From a virus, in IMG/VR virus record IMGVR_UViG_3300021197_000526, positions 1-36,913 of that record: a stretch of DNA of 36,913 nucleotides; one strand, 5' to 3'. The first letter of the stretch is position 1, and each line of letters starts with the position of its first letter. This document shows, one piece after another, positions 19,297-29,194 of this stretch. The notes under the pieces are model-generated. The model had not been told where the DNA came from, searched no databases, and saw nothing but the letters and a program-made list of their open reading frames with translations. A program made the translations under genes and the position numbers.

Positions 19297-19782
19297 TTAA
19301 GCGTAGTAAGTAATGGTGCCGGAGATTGAAGTAGCCGTACTGGCGGCAATATGTGCGTCAGTCATCCCGCCCAATTGAGTGCCGGTAGAGCTAGGATGGA
19401 CATACAGGTTAATGACTGTGCCACCACTGTTTGCCTGCATTGAAATCGGGGGGCTTCCATCTACATAGTCGTTCAGGAGCACAGAGCCCTGCCCGCTCAT
19501 GGTGGGTGCGACGGGTAACCCCTCAATGGTTACCGTGCCCGTGTTGGTTCCTCGATTGAGGCTAATGCTGAACCAAACGGTAACCTGCTTACCAATCTGG
19601 ATGTGCTTGCCGGTTGCTGATGTAGAGATCGTTGTTGATCCGATCTTCATCACCGGGGTCCAGGTGCCCTCGTCGTAGACGGTGAGGTTGTCTTCGCCAA
19701 GGTTGACCCCTGCGAACGTAGGAGTGTCTGAAGTCGAAAGCCCCAGAGACGATGTTGTCGATGTGTTGAACTTTGTAACCAT
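19297..19782 (-). CDS. Distal tail fibre protein
   Basis: A 161-residue Ser/Thr/Gly-rich beta protein. The block DTPTFAGVNLGEDNLTVYDE then GTWTPVMKIG is a frequent module in phage fibre and tip proteins (…LTVYEEGTWTPxL). It lies after the gp17-like fibre gene and probably forms the fibre tip or a separately assembled receptor-binding part. Its start at 19782 has AAGGA upstream. Host range would be set here. Confidence 0.75.
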   Translation of the reverse strand: MVTKFNTSTTSSLGLSTSDTPTFAGVNLGEDNLTVYDEGTWTPVMKIGSTTISTSATGKHIQIGKQVTVWFSISLNRGTNTGTVTIEGLPVAPTMSGQGSVLLNDYVDGSPPISMQANSGGTVINLYVHPSSTGTQLGGMTDAHIAASTATSISGTITYYA

Positions 19783-19802
19783 GGTGTGGGTCCTTCTGGG
19801 GA

Positions 19803-21398
19803 TTAACCGATTTCAATGCAGTAAATGTCGGCACTTTGGTGTTCAAACTCGTATGTCATGTATTGCCCACCGCTGGTATTAGATGTTGGATCCCATCCAT
19901 CATTAGTGAAATCGGAAGACAGAACGAATGAGTACACCCGAGAAGAAGTAGATCCGCTTGAAATTGCCCCTACAACACTATGGGTGACCGGCTGAGGTGA
20001 CGAATCAACCATCACTGTAGAAGTCCAGTGGATATAACTACTTGTCCCATCAAGTTTAACGTAGTTATCCGCGACCGTTCGTTCATCGGACGGAACTATT
20101 ACACCAGCGGCTCTGTCTGAAGCTCCTGAGTTCAGTATGATCCCAAGTCCCAGGGGTCGGCCCTGTTCCGGCGCGCCACTTCCGTTGTACGCAGGAATGT
20201 TGTGCACTCCGAAGAAGAAGAGTCTTGATGTACTCGATGTCGGTTGGATTGTTATGTCAATCCCCGCGAAGTGCGATCTTTTATCCGCAGCAATCGTTGT
20301 AGTTGAAGTAGACCTAGTCGCTTTAACTACTTGACGGATTTGTAGGGTGCTTGTTCCTCCAACCTGAAGGGCTCCTGTAAGGATATTCAGATTCCCAGCG
20401 ATGCCCCCGGTAAGCGTGGTGGCTCCAGTGACCCCAAGGGTCGAGCCGACTGTGGCAGTACCAGTGATCGCCGCGTTGCCCGTAGCGGTGACATCGACAA
20501 AGGCCGCATCTCCATCTTCGTTTACGGAGGCAAGCACGACCGGGGTAGCAGCTTCGGTTACCCACTCTTGCAGGTTGGCGGCCTGGCCATCGGTGTGACG
20601 CTGAACAGTCAGGGCCACAGCGTCGCCGTCTTCACCCTTAAGCGGCTGCTTGATAAAGTTTCTAGCGACCCCGAAGTTGAGAATGGTAACGATGTCCCCT
20701 GACACCAGAGTCTCACTGCCCATCTTCAGTGTGAGTGTGTACGCTCCTCCAGACTCCGTGATCTCGAAGTCGGTGCCGGGCCTCTGCCCCGCTCCCTTGT
20801 AGTAGACGACGTACAGATCATCGTTGTCACTCAGGGGCGTAGGGGAAGTGAGGACCAGAGTTTGATTTCCACTCCCCCCTGTGTTGGAAAAGTCCGCTCC
20901 GGTCTTAAGCCACTTCTGCGGGACCGAGGCCGCTCCGCCATATACGGCCTGGCTGTCTACATAAGCCTTGGTAGCTGCGTCCTGATCAGAACTGACGTCT
21001 CCGCTGAGGTCTTTGATCCGCTTTGACTGGGCGGTGTAGTTGCCATCCCAATCAATAGGCAGACTAGAGGCACCAGTCTCATCAGCCTCTTGAGCCAGAT
21101 ACAGCAACTGCTGACAGGCTTTATCAAGCTCAGACTCGGACAAGACGCTGCCGTCCTGGAAGTCCACCAGCATGATCTTATTAGTTTCGTCTCGGCCTGG
21201 TGTCTGACGGTAAATCTTGACGATTTCGCCCGCAGCAGCCCCAGAGCTCAAGACAACTTTGTCACCAACGATTGAAAAGGATGTGGTTGCTACGCCATTG
21301 ATTGAAGCCTTGATATGTGTGGCGTCAATGTACGGAAACGTGATGGGAATGTCAGTTTGACCGGCGGTCGCTATGACAGAATTAGATGTGATGGCCAT
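19803..21398 (-). CDS. Tail fibre protein with T7 gp17-type N-terminus
   Basis: A 531-residue protein. Residues about 1-150 (ITFPYIDATHIKASINGVAT … IYRQTPGRDETNKIMLVDFQ … LDKACQQLLYLAQEADE) match the T7 tail-fibre N-terminal domain that attaches to the tail. A middle strand-rich region (VVYYKGAGQRPGTDFEITES) follows, then repeats rich in TATGNAAITGTATVGSTLGV, typical of triple-beta fibre shafts, and a C-terminal globular domain. It has no visible depolymerase motif. Confidence 0.88.
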   Translation of the reverse strand: MAITSNSVIATAGQTDIPITFPYIDATHIKASINGVATTSFSIVGDKVVLSSGAAAGEIVKIYRQTPGRDETNKIMLVDFQDGSVLSESELDKACQQLLYLAQEADETGASSLPIDWDGNYTAQSKRIKDLSGDVSSDQDAATKAYVDSQAVYGGAASVPQKWLKTGADFSNTGGSGNQTLVLTSPTPLSDNDDLYVVYYKGAGQRPGTDFEITESGGAYTLTLKMGSETLVSGDIVTILNFGVARNFIKQPLKGEDGDAVALTVQRHTDGQAANLQEWVTEAATPVVLASVNEDGDAAFVDVTATGNAAITGTATVGSTLGVTGATTLTGGIAGNLNILTGALQVGGTSTLQIRQVVKATRSTSTTTIAADKRSHFAGIDITIQPTSSTSRLFFFGVHNIPAYNGSGAPEQGRPLGLGIILNSGASDRAAGVIVPSDERTVADNYVKLDGTSSYIHWTSTVMVDSSPQPVTHSVVGAISSGSTSSRVYSFVLSSDFTNDGWDPTSNTSGGQYMTYEFEHQSADIYCIEIG

Positions 21399-21412
21399 GT
21401 GTTACCTCGGGC

Positions 21413-24400
21413 TTAGTAGTCCAGCAGGGGCTGGATATCGCGGCCAGCCTTTCTGTATTGCTTGATTTGAGTGTTACGCTTGTCGAGTGCCCGTACCTCC
21501 GGGAACTCCTTGAGGGCCTCTTGCTTGGCGAGTGCCCGATACCGCCGAATCAATTTCCTAAGCTCTCCGACCCGTGGGCTTTCAATGCCTTCAAGGTCTT
21601 CAACAGCCAGTTGCTGATACCGACGCGACTTGATGAGATCCTTCATGGACTGCCGCAGTGTGCGGCCTCCGATGCGAACCGTTCCGTGCAGCTCCAACCA
21701 GCGGTCGTACATCGACTGCCCCCGGCTGTTGCGGGATTCTGTAAGATCAATAGCGTTGGAAATCTTGGACGGCGGAGAGAAGGCGTTCTGGCGACCAAGG
21801 ACCGCCAACTCCTCCATGACCATATCGTCCTTGATCTCGGTGTAGTGGATCGGGAACGGGCTAAGCAGCCCTGGCTTCTCGACCTTCTCACCGAACAGGT
21901 TCCGACGATCCTCCACCCGTGTCGTGATCCCAAGAGCCGCGAGGTCCGTTTCAGACGTCAGGCCGTACTTGGTTCTAATGGCGTCCACGACCCCACGGAC
22001 TTCCTTCTCGTGTTCGGAAGCCCCAATGGTCTGACCAGCCAAGGAGGAGAACGGCATCATCGATGCCACTGTTGATTCTACATACGCACTGCCGTAACGG
22101 TCTGGGTTCGACAAGACGTTGGAGATCCGGGCCATGCCCGTCAGGTAACTCTTATTCGTGACGTTCCTAGCGGCGGTGTTGACAATGGCACCCATCATAG
22201 CGTCAAAGGTGCCTTGGTCTTCCGGGTCCGACTCGGCCAGGGCTTCGTTGAAGTCTGCGACAGTTCCCAAGAACGACGCGAATGGATCAAAGCGGCGGTA
22301 GCTGAGCCACTCATCACCCACCCGGATGCTGTAGGGTTGCCACCCCGTAGCCTCCAACTGACGACGGCGTGCGGGGTCCGATGGTCCGCCTCCGGTAATG
22401 TTTCCCGCGTGGAACGCCATGCCGGTTCCAAACAGAAGCATGTTGCCGGTAGCGAACCGTCCCAAGACGTCGGCCTTTGTGGGACCGCCCTTGGCAACAG
22501 CATCAGCCATCTCTTTGTTCGCCGCCTTCATATGCTTGACGCTGCCTCGGTAGCCCATCTTCGCTAAGTCGATGTAAGCCCCAGCGGTGCGGTTCAAGTA
22601 GAACGACAGGAGGTTGGTTGGGGTCCGAATGAACGGAGTGATCATCCGCATCAACGGGACTTCGTTGACCAGGTTGTTGTACTTGCCTGCGGCCTTAACC
22701 AGCTTGCTTCGATCCGGGTCGTCCAGTGCTCTCGTGTAGGTGACATCACGGCCATACTGAAGGGCCTTCTGAGCCAATACGCTGCGAGCGTTCTCCCCGG
22801 TGTCGGGATCAACATGACGATTCCAATCCTCGTCCATGTATTTACTCGTGAGCTTCTTCATAGCCATCTGGCGTTCGCCGACGTCCTTGATGCCCATCTT
22901 GCTGACCTCATCAGAGGCCCGACGCTCCGCACTGAGCCGTACAGCCTTGTAGGTGTAGTGCTGGCCATCGACGATCATCTTCTCTAAGCCCTCCTCGACA
23001 TGAGAAGAGAGCTCCGCTCCGACCTTCCCGGCAGCCCTTCCCTCATCGAACAGCCCCTTACGGACTTCAGCCCGGTAGTTGAGGTGCTTGAAGAAGGCGT
23101 CTTCGGCCATCAGGAATCGACTCGGGATGTTGAGTGCTTTACCGATCCAGTTGACAGAGGCCCCGCCGATGGTGTTCGACAAGCCTGGCAGGCTCTCGGA
23201 GGAAATGGTTCGCTTGTAGCCCTGCTTGGTATCCACCACGCCCAGCTGATCCAGATCGTCTCCCCAGTTCTTGAAAGCCCCGGAGGCCGCACTCATCGCA
23301 TCTTGGAACTGACTGCCCAAGTGGACGTACATGCCCAGTGCTTCGCCAGCCTGTTTGAACTGAAAGGATGCGAGGTGGCCGAAGGTCTGCTCCAGAGGGA
23401 GGAACAACGTGTTCAACGTGTTCGAGGTCATGTTGACCATGTGGGTGATGGGACCAGAGAGGATCGAGTTGATCCAGTATTCGACAAGCATCTCGGAATA
23501 CTTGCCTCTGTCTTGGAGGTACTTTGCCGCCGCTCCCTCGCCCTGCGCCTCGCGGATCGCCTGATACCTAGCCACGGTGTCTTGTACTTTTTTACGTCCA
23601 CGGGCTAGATCGCCGCCGCCCATTTCAGTCAATACATCCTCTACAAACTTTGGATCAGCCCCATCTACCACCTCCATCGGAATCAAATCCCGATCAGGAA
23701 GCATGTCGGTGCCCTGGATTCGTTGGGCTCCAAGGGCTTGAGCAATCTTTTCTTGGTTACGCTTAACAAGTATGCCCACCGATTCAGCCCGCTGTTGCAC
23801 CAGAACAAACCGGACCTGATCTTCAGCAGTTCCGGTTTTGGCTTTCGCCGCCATTTCGTCGGCAATACGCACATATTGTTGGTGGTAGTTCCGAAGGACA
23901 TTCTGCTTAGCGATCACTTCAGTTAACTGGCCGGTGCTATCTAGCTCTTGAATCTGCCGCTTCGATAAGCTCCGAGCTCCCAACGCACTCAATTCTGCGT
24001 TGGTCTCTATAGCCAGGTCTTGGATCTGTTCTTTACTCAGCCCATCGATGCGAGTCATTTCGGCCTGAACTTCGGGAGACGCAGTTCGAATCTGGGAGTC
24101 GAGCATTTCATCTACTTGCTCAACATCCGACAACCGATTCAGGTTGTAGGGGCTTCCGTCTTTTGGAGTCCGTGCTCCCTTGGGGATTCCAGACTCGTCT
24201 TTAAATGCGTTTGGATCAGCAGCCTTCTCAAGCCTATTCAGGTACTTGACCTGTTTAGGTGGCATCTTCTCTCGCCACTCTGGCCCATGCTGCTTCTCCA
24301 TCTTAGCGGTGTAGTTGTCCACCTTCTTCTGAGCTTTGGCGAACTGTTCGGATGCCCCAGTGGATTGAACTGGTAAAGCCTCTTCAGAGATATCGGCAGC

Positions 24401-26014
24401 AACAGGCTTAAACCGACCCGAAATGGAGGAGGCATCCAGCATACGGGTAGGCTTTACCGAAGAGGGTTGGACATAGCGGCCCTCAAGGAACCCACGGGCT
24501 ACTTTGTCATAAGTCCCTCGGCCAAAGGTAGATTTGATTTCAGTCAGTAGGTTCTGGAAGGTATACCGCATAAATCCTATCAAGCTCTTGGTATCTGCTT
24601 CCAGATCCAAACGCTTGAAGGTAGCGTCAGCCATATTCTCAGCCATCCACTCTTCTGAGTTGGTCAGTCGATACCACTCGTCTTTAGCGATTCCTTCCTT
24701 TGCTACAAACTTTTGAAACGCATCAGTCGCCTCGCCGGTACGGCCTTGGAACATTTCGTCGTAGTCCAGGCCGTGCTGTTTAGCAAAAGATTTTCGAGCT
24801 TTGGCCAGATCGCGGGTCATGGCCTCTAGATGCTTAGGATCAACTACTTCTTCTAAAGCGTGCCAGATTTCGTGGGTAAAAGTCCGCTTGAATCTACCGT
24901 CTTCGACGGTTTGAGTTGCAATAGACACAACCCGCCGCACAAAGTCATAAGTACCCGCTACATTTTCACCACCAAGGTTCTTAGCCGTGCGGAAACGAAT
25001 GCCAGTATTATCAATTCCACCCTGTTGATTAAGCCTATCAATTAAATTATTAGCGAATTGAGCTTCACCGCTTGTCAACTCGCCCTGAGACACCTCTCGG
25101 TTAATCCGGGCTTTCATCTCTTCAACACCCTTAGGAACTGGGTAGTCGTCAGAGTATGGGGGAATCTTCTTAGGCTCTGCTGGAATGTCAAAGAACCTGT
25201 CCAAGTCTTCAGATGTAGGCAGCGGAGCAGGCTCTTCCTGACGGCTGATAGCGTCTGGCGAAAGGTCTTGAGCGACTTCAGACTGCCGAGCCTGTTCAGC
25301 CTCCCAGCTCTTTTGCAACGCCTCGTCTGGGTTCCTTCCAGAAGCCTTGGCCTTGCGGCCAGCCTTCAAGGCCCGAAGGCCCATGATGAACGGCTCGCTC
25401 ATGGCTCCAAGGATGCCACCTTCAATCAGGTTCTTGAGGCGTCCCTCGGCTTCGCTGTCTCCCTCGTCGGCTGCCAGAAACTCGGTCACTGGGTTCTGAA
25501 GCGATGGGAACTGTTGGATCAGGTTGGACAGCCGATGCTCTTGGGCGTCGAAGACCGCGAAGTCTGCAACAGCTCCAGCGGCGGTAGCCTTTCCGAACTG
25601 AGCACTATATGTGATGGCCTTGGCAGTCTTAGCCTTGCCCGCCGCCTTCGCGGCCTGAGCAGCCTTGCCGATCTTACCAGCTTTGAGGCCCACACCAGTC
25701 AGCCCGGAAAGTTTGCCAAGATGACCCACGCCCCACATTCCGGGGACAAACCCCACCATGAACTGTGAGACGCCCTGAACCAGACCACCCGCAAGAGTCT
25801 TAGAGTGCCCAAAGCCAAAGTTGTCTTCAACGTCCGGGAGCCAATCTTGTAAGGCCCAATCCGCCAGGTCGTAGACTCCCTCAGCAGCCCCAGCGATACC
25901 ACGGCCTATAGCAAGATAAGAGGCATCCGCTACAGTGCCCCAGAAGCCCAACTCCTCTTCAGGAGCTTGAGGGCTTCCATCAGGGTTCTGGTAGCCAGAG
26001 AGATCAAATTGCAT
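21413..26014 (-). CDS. Large ejection protein, T7 gp16-like, with zincin-type motif
   Basis: A 1533-residue internal virion protein, larger than T7 gp16 (1318). It should be ejected with the DNA and span the cell envelope. The N-terminus has glycine/alanine-rich helices (GRGIAGAAEGVYDLADWALQ; FVPGMWGVGHLGKLSGLTGV) but no transglycosylase motif. Residues 381-388 read HEIWHALE with E459 in EEWMAEN, the HExxH…E pattern of zinc metallopeptidases. The last 700 residues resemble the structural part of gp16-type proteins (SILSGPITHMVNMTSNTLNT). The DNA for roughly residues 300-790 is clearly richer in A+T than its flanks, suggesting a recombined segment. Confidence 0.82.
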   Translation of the reverse strand: MQFDLSGYQNPDGSPQAPEEELGFWGTVADASYLAIGRGIAGAAEGVYDLADWALQDWLPDVEDNFGFGHSKTLAGGLVQGVSQFMVGFVPGMWGVGHLGKLSGLTGVGLKAGKIGKAAQAAKAAGKAKTAKAITYSAQFGKATAAGAVADFAVFDAQEHRLSNLIQQFPSLQNPVTEFLAADEGDSEAEGRLKNLIEGGILGAMSEPFIMGLRALKAGRKAKASGRNPDEALQKSWEAEQARQSEVAQDLSPDAISRQEEPAPLPTSEDLDRFFDIPAEPKKIPPYSDDYPVPKGVEEMKARINREVSQGELTSGEAQFANNLIDRLNQQGGIDNTGIRFRTAKNLGGENVAGTYDFVRRVVSIATQTVEDGRFKRTFTHEIWHALEEVVDPKHLEAMTRDLAKARKSFAKQHGLDYDEMFQGRTGEATDAFQKFVAKEGIAKDEWYRLTNSEEWMAENMADATFKRLDLEADTKSLIGFMRYTFQNLLTEIKSTFGRGTYDKVARGFLEGRYVQPSSVKPTRMLDASSISGRFKPVAADISEEALPVQSTGASEQFAKAQKKVDNYTAKMEKQHGPEWREKMPPKQVKYLNRLEKAADPNAFKDESGIPKGARTPKDGSPYNLNRLSDVEQVDEMLDSQIRTASPEVQAEMTRIDGLSKEQIQDLAIETNAELSALGARSLSKRQIQELDSTGQLTEVIAKQNVLRNYHQQYVRIADEMAAKAKTGTAEDQVRFVLVQQRAESVGILVKRNQEKIAQALGAQRIQGTDMLPDRDLIPMEVVDGADPKFVEDVLTEMGGGDLARGRKKVQDTVARYQAIREAQGEGAAAKYLQDRGKYSEMLVEYWINSILSGPITHMVNMTSNTLNTLFLPLEQTFGHLASFQFKQAGEALGMYVHLGSQFQDAMSAASGAFKNWGDDLDQLGVVDTKQGYKRTISSESLPGLSNTIGGASVNWIGKALNIPSRFLMAEDAFFKHLNYRAEVRKGLFDEGRAAGKVGAELSSHVEEGLEKMIVDGQHYTYKAVRLSAERRASDEVSKMGIKDVGERQMAMKKLTSKYMDEDWNRHVDPDTGENARSVLAQKALQYGRDVTYTRALDDPDRSKLVKAAGKYNNLVNEVPLMRMITPFIRTPTNLLSFYLNRTAGAYIDLAKMGYRGSVKHMKAANKEMADAVAKGGPTKADVLGRFATGNMLLFGTGMAFHAGNITGGGPSDPARRRQLEATGWQPYSIRVGDEWLSYRRFDPFASFLGTVADFNEALAESDPEDQGTFDAMMGAIVNTAARNVTNKSYLTGMARISNVLSNPDRYGSAYVESTVASMMPFSSLAGQTIGASEHEKEVRGVVDAIRTKYGLTSETDLAALGITTRVEDRRNLFGEKVEKPGLLSPFPIHYTEIKDDMVMEELAVLGRQNAFSPPSKISNAIDLTESRNSRGQSMYDRWLELHGTVRIGGRTLRQSMKDLIKSRRYQQLAVEDLEGIESPRVGELRKLIRRYRALAKQEALKEFPEVRALDKRNTQIKQYRKAGRDIQPLLDY
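24351..24373 (-). promoter_or_regulatory. CAATCCACT element, copy E (inside gp16 gene)
   Basis: Minus strand GTTCAATCCACTGGGGCATC within the gp16-like coding region. It matches the right half of copies A-C very well (CAATCCACTGxGGCA). Being coding, it may be chance (codons for QSTGA); listed because it matches beyond the core. Confidence 0.25.
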
Positions 26015-26020
26015 GTTGAA

Positions 26021-28420
26021 TTACTCGCTTGAAAGAGCCTTGCGGAGCTCGGTAGGAATAGTTGGGTTGGTGTACGCACCAATGCCTCGAAGTTGGAGAG
26101 ACACAAAGTTGTCACGGCCTGTATTAAACGACACTGCATCTTCTTCGCCCACCAGGTCTCGGTAGGCTAAGTAGCCTTCGACAATGCTGTTGTTGGGAAG
26201 TGCTTGCTGGAGCTCTTCTGGAGACAGCCCGTCTGCAACCCCACTCAGTGCTTCAAGGTCTGAGATCAGGGTGTCGGGGTCAATCATCAACTGCTTGTAT
26301 GGGTTCTTGTGGTCAGGGTTGATCGACAGAGGTACACCCCTGTCATCGACACCAGTTCGGAGGTTCTCTGGTGAGTAGCCAAACAATCGACTTGCTTGGA
26401 TGTATTCGTCGGGGGAGCGTTGGGCAATCGAAATTGACGTCTCTGGTAAATACTTCTCAGCGGCTTCAGCCTTGTAAAGGTCTCGGGCACTGAGGATCGC
26501 AAGTCTATCAAACTCTTTGAAATAGGCCCCGGCGTCTGTCCGGGCCTTTTTGTTAAAGGCTGCGATCTGCTCATCACGTTTGGGAGTCTGCTTCTGCTTG
26601 TGAAGCTCCCGAACGTCGTCGATGTTTGCCCGCATGTCCCTATCCAACATGAATGCTCGGCCCTCTTGTAAGTCCATACTGTCTCCAGGGGGCACATCAG
26701 CGCCCATTGGGATGTTAAGATCACTAGCCGCTTGGGCCTGACTGACCTTTTCCATGGTCTTTAGGCGTGAAGGTGTGAAGATTTGTGGGTACATCTTTGC
26801 GGCTTCTCTGGCTGCCTCTAGATTGTAATCAGACCCACCATCAATAATGATGCCATCCCATACGGATGTAATTCCATTGTACGCTTGCATACGAGCGGCT
26901 GTCTGTTCGTCAGGCGTTTCGCCTCGTGCTGCGGACTCCAACGCCGCCTTACGGCCCGCTTCTTCTGGAGAGAGGAGGCGACTGTTTGCTAAATCATTCG
27001 CTTCGGTAGCATCAACCACAGTGCCTGGCTGCGTTCTTTCCAGAAGCTCAAGAGCTGCACTACCTGATAGTTTATTAGGAAACGACACTGCATCTTGTGT
27101 GACCCGCAACACCGCCTGCTCTTGGTTCTGTAATGACTTTACATGCCTTCTGAACTCATCGAGGTGGTTCTGTGGAGCGTCGGAATTGGCAATGAACAAC
27201 TCCATGTCTTGCATACCGCCCAAGCCATAGAAATCATCTCTCAGGGATTCGAGGGCAGCAGGTGAAAGGGTCAGAAGTTGTTTCTGCCGGTTGTTCACGG
27301 TGGGGATTAGATCCTTGGTGTAGTAGAGGTCGAGAGCATTAGTAGACACCCCTTGTTCTACAAGCTCCGGGCGTACCGCTTCCCAAACCTCTTCTGGGTC
27401 AAGGTCTCTATCAGCCGCAGCAATATAGGTCGCCACAGCCAGTTCAATAGACACCCTATCGTCCCTGAGTTCCTCTTGGGTCACTTTGCCTATGGCCTTC
27501 TCTTTAGCGTTGAGTCGATTTTCAATCTCATCGAGTTTATCTAGGTGAGACTCAGACAACGCCAGGCCCCCTGTCTTCTGGAGACGAATCTGGTTGAGTG
27601 TGGATTGAAGAGCGTCAATAGCACCAGCGTCTTCAGCATCGTATGACTGGTTGTCCGCAGCGGCGACCAGACCCGCCACAATGTACTCACGGCCCGCGCT
27701 GTTTTCTAATTCATAGAAGGCATCGGAGTGAGCATCAATCCTCTCAACCGCCTCCGCGAAGTTGATCTCTCCGTCTGCAAGCTCCCGGAATACATGGTAC
27801 GAAGCGTCTCTCAAGTCTTCTCGGTTCTTCGACACCATCCGGGACTGCTTCTGAGAGTTGACCTGTGCCATCCAGTTGGACGACATCGAGTTGTACATCT
27901 CAGTAGCCTTCTGCTGAGCGTAGCCACCCTGGATGTTGAGAGCCTCAAAGGTGTCACGGGCGAACACCGAGGCGTCCTCCTCGCTCAATGGGTTGGAGAA
28001 CCTCGACAGGTTAGCCGTCAACTCCTTGCTGTAATCGTCCCTCATGACACGCTCGGCCAGGTATTCCATGGCCACCATGCGTCGATAGGGATTAGACCCA
28101 AAGGCCAGAAGACCACTCTGCTCGGCAGCCTTGGCCTGCTTCTTGAGGTCGTTGCGGACTTCTTCCTGGCTGAGCTTGGACACCCGCAGCATCTCTTCGG
28201 CGTCAATCGCTTCCTTCTGACGGTCCCACATAGTTTCCCCAAGGTTGAACAGGGAATCTAGAAGCCGGTTGGTGGCGTTGATGTCGTTGCTCGTATCCAC
28301 CGCCAGAGCTACCTGACTAGGACGCTGAGGAAGTTGGGGGGCGGCAGGGCGAATAAGATTGGGGGCGAAGTAGCCATCGCTACGCCCGGACCCCGCTTGT
28401 GGAGAAGGTAGTCTGCTCAT
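26021..28420 (-). CDS. Internal virion (ejection) protein, T7 gp15-like
   Basis: A 799-residue, largely helical protein rich in Glu, Ala and Gln, between gp14-like and gp16-like genes exactly as gp15 (747 residues) in T7. The N-terminus is Pro-rich (PAAPQLPQRPSQVALAVDTS), and long helices follow (NLGETMWDRQKEAIDAEEML). It should form the inner core and then the periplasmic tunnel for DNA ejection. No enzymatic motif is visible. Identification rests on position, length and composition. Confidence 0.78.
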   Translation of the reverse strand: MSRLPSPQAGSGRSDGYFAPNLIRPAAPQLPQRPSQVALAVDTSNDINATNRLLDSLFNLGETMWDRQKEAIDAEEMLRVSKLSQEEVRNDLKKQAKAAEQSGLLAFGSNPYRRMVAMEYLAERVMRDDYSKELTANLSRFSNPLSEEDASVFARDTFEALNIQGGYAQQKATEMYNSMSSNWMAQVNSQKQSRMVSKNREDLRDASYHVFRELADGEINFAEAVERIDAHSDAFYELENSAGREYIVAGLVAAADNQSYDAEDAGAIDALQSTLNQIRLQKTGGLALSESHLDKLDEIENRLNAKEKAIGKVTQEELRDDRVSIELAVATYIAAADRDLDPEEVWEAVRPELVEQGVSTNALDLYYTKDLIPTVNNRQKQLLTLSPAALESLRDDFYGLGGMQDMELFIANSDAPQNHLDEFRRHVKSLQNQEQAVLRVTQDAVSFPNKLSGSAALELLERTQPGTVVDATEANDLANSRLLSPEEAGRKAALESAARGETPDEQTAARMQAYNGITSVWDGIIIDGGSDYNLEAAREAAKMYPQIFTPSRLKTMEKVSQAQAASDLNIPMGADVPPGDSMDLQEGRAFMLDRDMRANIDDVRELHKQKQTPKRDEQIAAFNKKARTDAGAYFKEFDRLAILSARDLYKAEAAEKYLPETSISIAQRSPDEYIQASRLFGYSPENLRTGVDDRGVPLSINPDHKNPYKQLMIDPDTLISDLEALSGVADGLSPEELQQALPNNSIVEGYLAYRDLVGEEDAVSFNTGRDNFVSLQLRGIGAYTNPTIPTELRKALSSE

Positions 28421-28423
28421 TGT

Positions 28424-29194
28424 TTATTCCACCCAACTAGGTTTAGGAGAATTGAGTCCTGTGTACATTTGTCCGCCATAAACCCCTGGAAGGCGGGAAG
28501 CGGGTGCCATTGCTTGAGTGGGCGGGTCCGATCGGGGCTGCTGTGACATATACCACTGCACGCTGTTCAAGGCCCCGGCAGCTCCGTTAAGAATCCAACT
28601 CATTGAGCTGGGCTTACTCGTTACTCCCATTGGGTTGGGAAGAGCTGGCTGCGGGATGGGCTGCGGGTTGGCCGAATCAATGCGAGCCTGAGTCTGGGCC
28701 TGTACATCCGCCATCGCCGCCACGTTCTCGTTGAACCGCCACTCGCGTTCCATACGGACGTTCTGGACGCCCTCTAGCTCATTGAAGGCGATAGAGTCCA
28801 GCAGGTAGTCCACCGACTGTCCAGCCACCTCACGGTCAGCAGCGTTCGCTACGACCATAGCCTGGCCAGCCCTTGAGTCCTTCATGATCTTCTGGATCTC
28901 CATCCCGGCTACCACGCTGTCCTGAGTGATTCGGTCCTGAATCATGTCGTAGCTGCGGAGAGAGGCGTCTACTGCCCGACGAGCGTTCTCGGTGTAGGTC
29001 TCGTTCTGGTGCTCTTGGAGTTGGTTGTTGTACTCACTCTCGGTGAGATACCGCTTCTTCTCGTAGGAGTATGCTCTTCGTTGGTTTTCTGAGGTTGCAC
29101 GAGCCTGAGCAGCTGAGGTTCTCGCTCCTTGAACTGCGGACGTTGCAGATAACGCTAATCCGGCACCAGCAATAGCTGTAACGGGGTCACACAT
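28424..29194 (-). CDS. Internal virion protein, T7 gp14-like
   Basis: A 256-residue protein starting MCDPVTAIAGAGLALSATSA, close in style to the MC…AxxISG N-terminus of gp14-type proteins, with a hydrophobic Ala/Gly segment followed by long helices rich in Gln/Arg (AQARATSENQRRAYSYEKKR). gp14 forms the outer-membrane channel in T7 ejection. The gene starts next to the gp13-like stop (TGAATG) and precedes the gp15-like gene, as in T7. Confidence 0.85.
   Translation of the reverse strand: MCDPVTAIAGAGLALSATSAVQGARTSAAQARATSENQRRAYSYEKKRYLTESEYNNQLQEHQNETYTENARRAVDASLRSYDMIQDRITQDSVVAGMEIQKIMKDSRAGQAMVVANAADREVAGQSVDYLLDSIAFNELEGVQNVRMEREWRFNENVAAMADVQAQTQARIDSANPQPIPQPALPNPMGVTSKPSSMSWILNGAAGALNSVQWYMSQQPRSDPPTQAMAPASRLPGVYGGQMYTGLNSPKPSWVE

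Noticed and set aside
21458-22075. 205-codon ORF on the plus strand
   Set aside because: Antisense of the gp16-like C-terminus with no sensible sequence features.
25058-25768. 236-codon ORF on the plus strand
   Set aside because: Exact antisense of the gp16-like gene; composition follows the complementary codons and no family is recognisable.
25891-25920. GCTATAGG on the minus strand, promoter-like
   Set aside because: Only the TATAG core matches, and it falls in conserved coding sequence of the gp16-like N-terminus.
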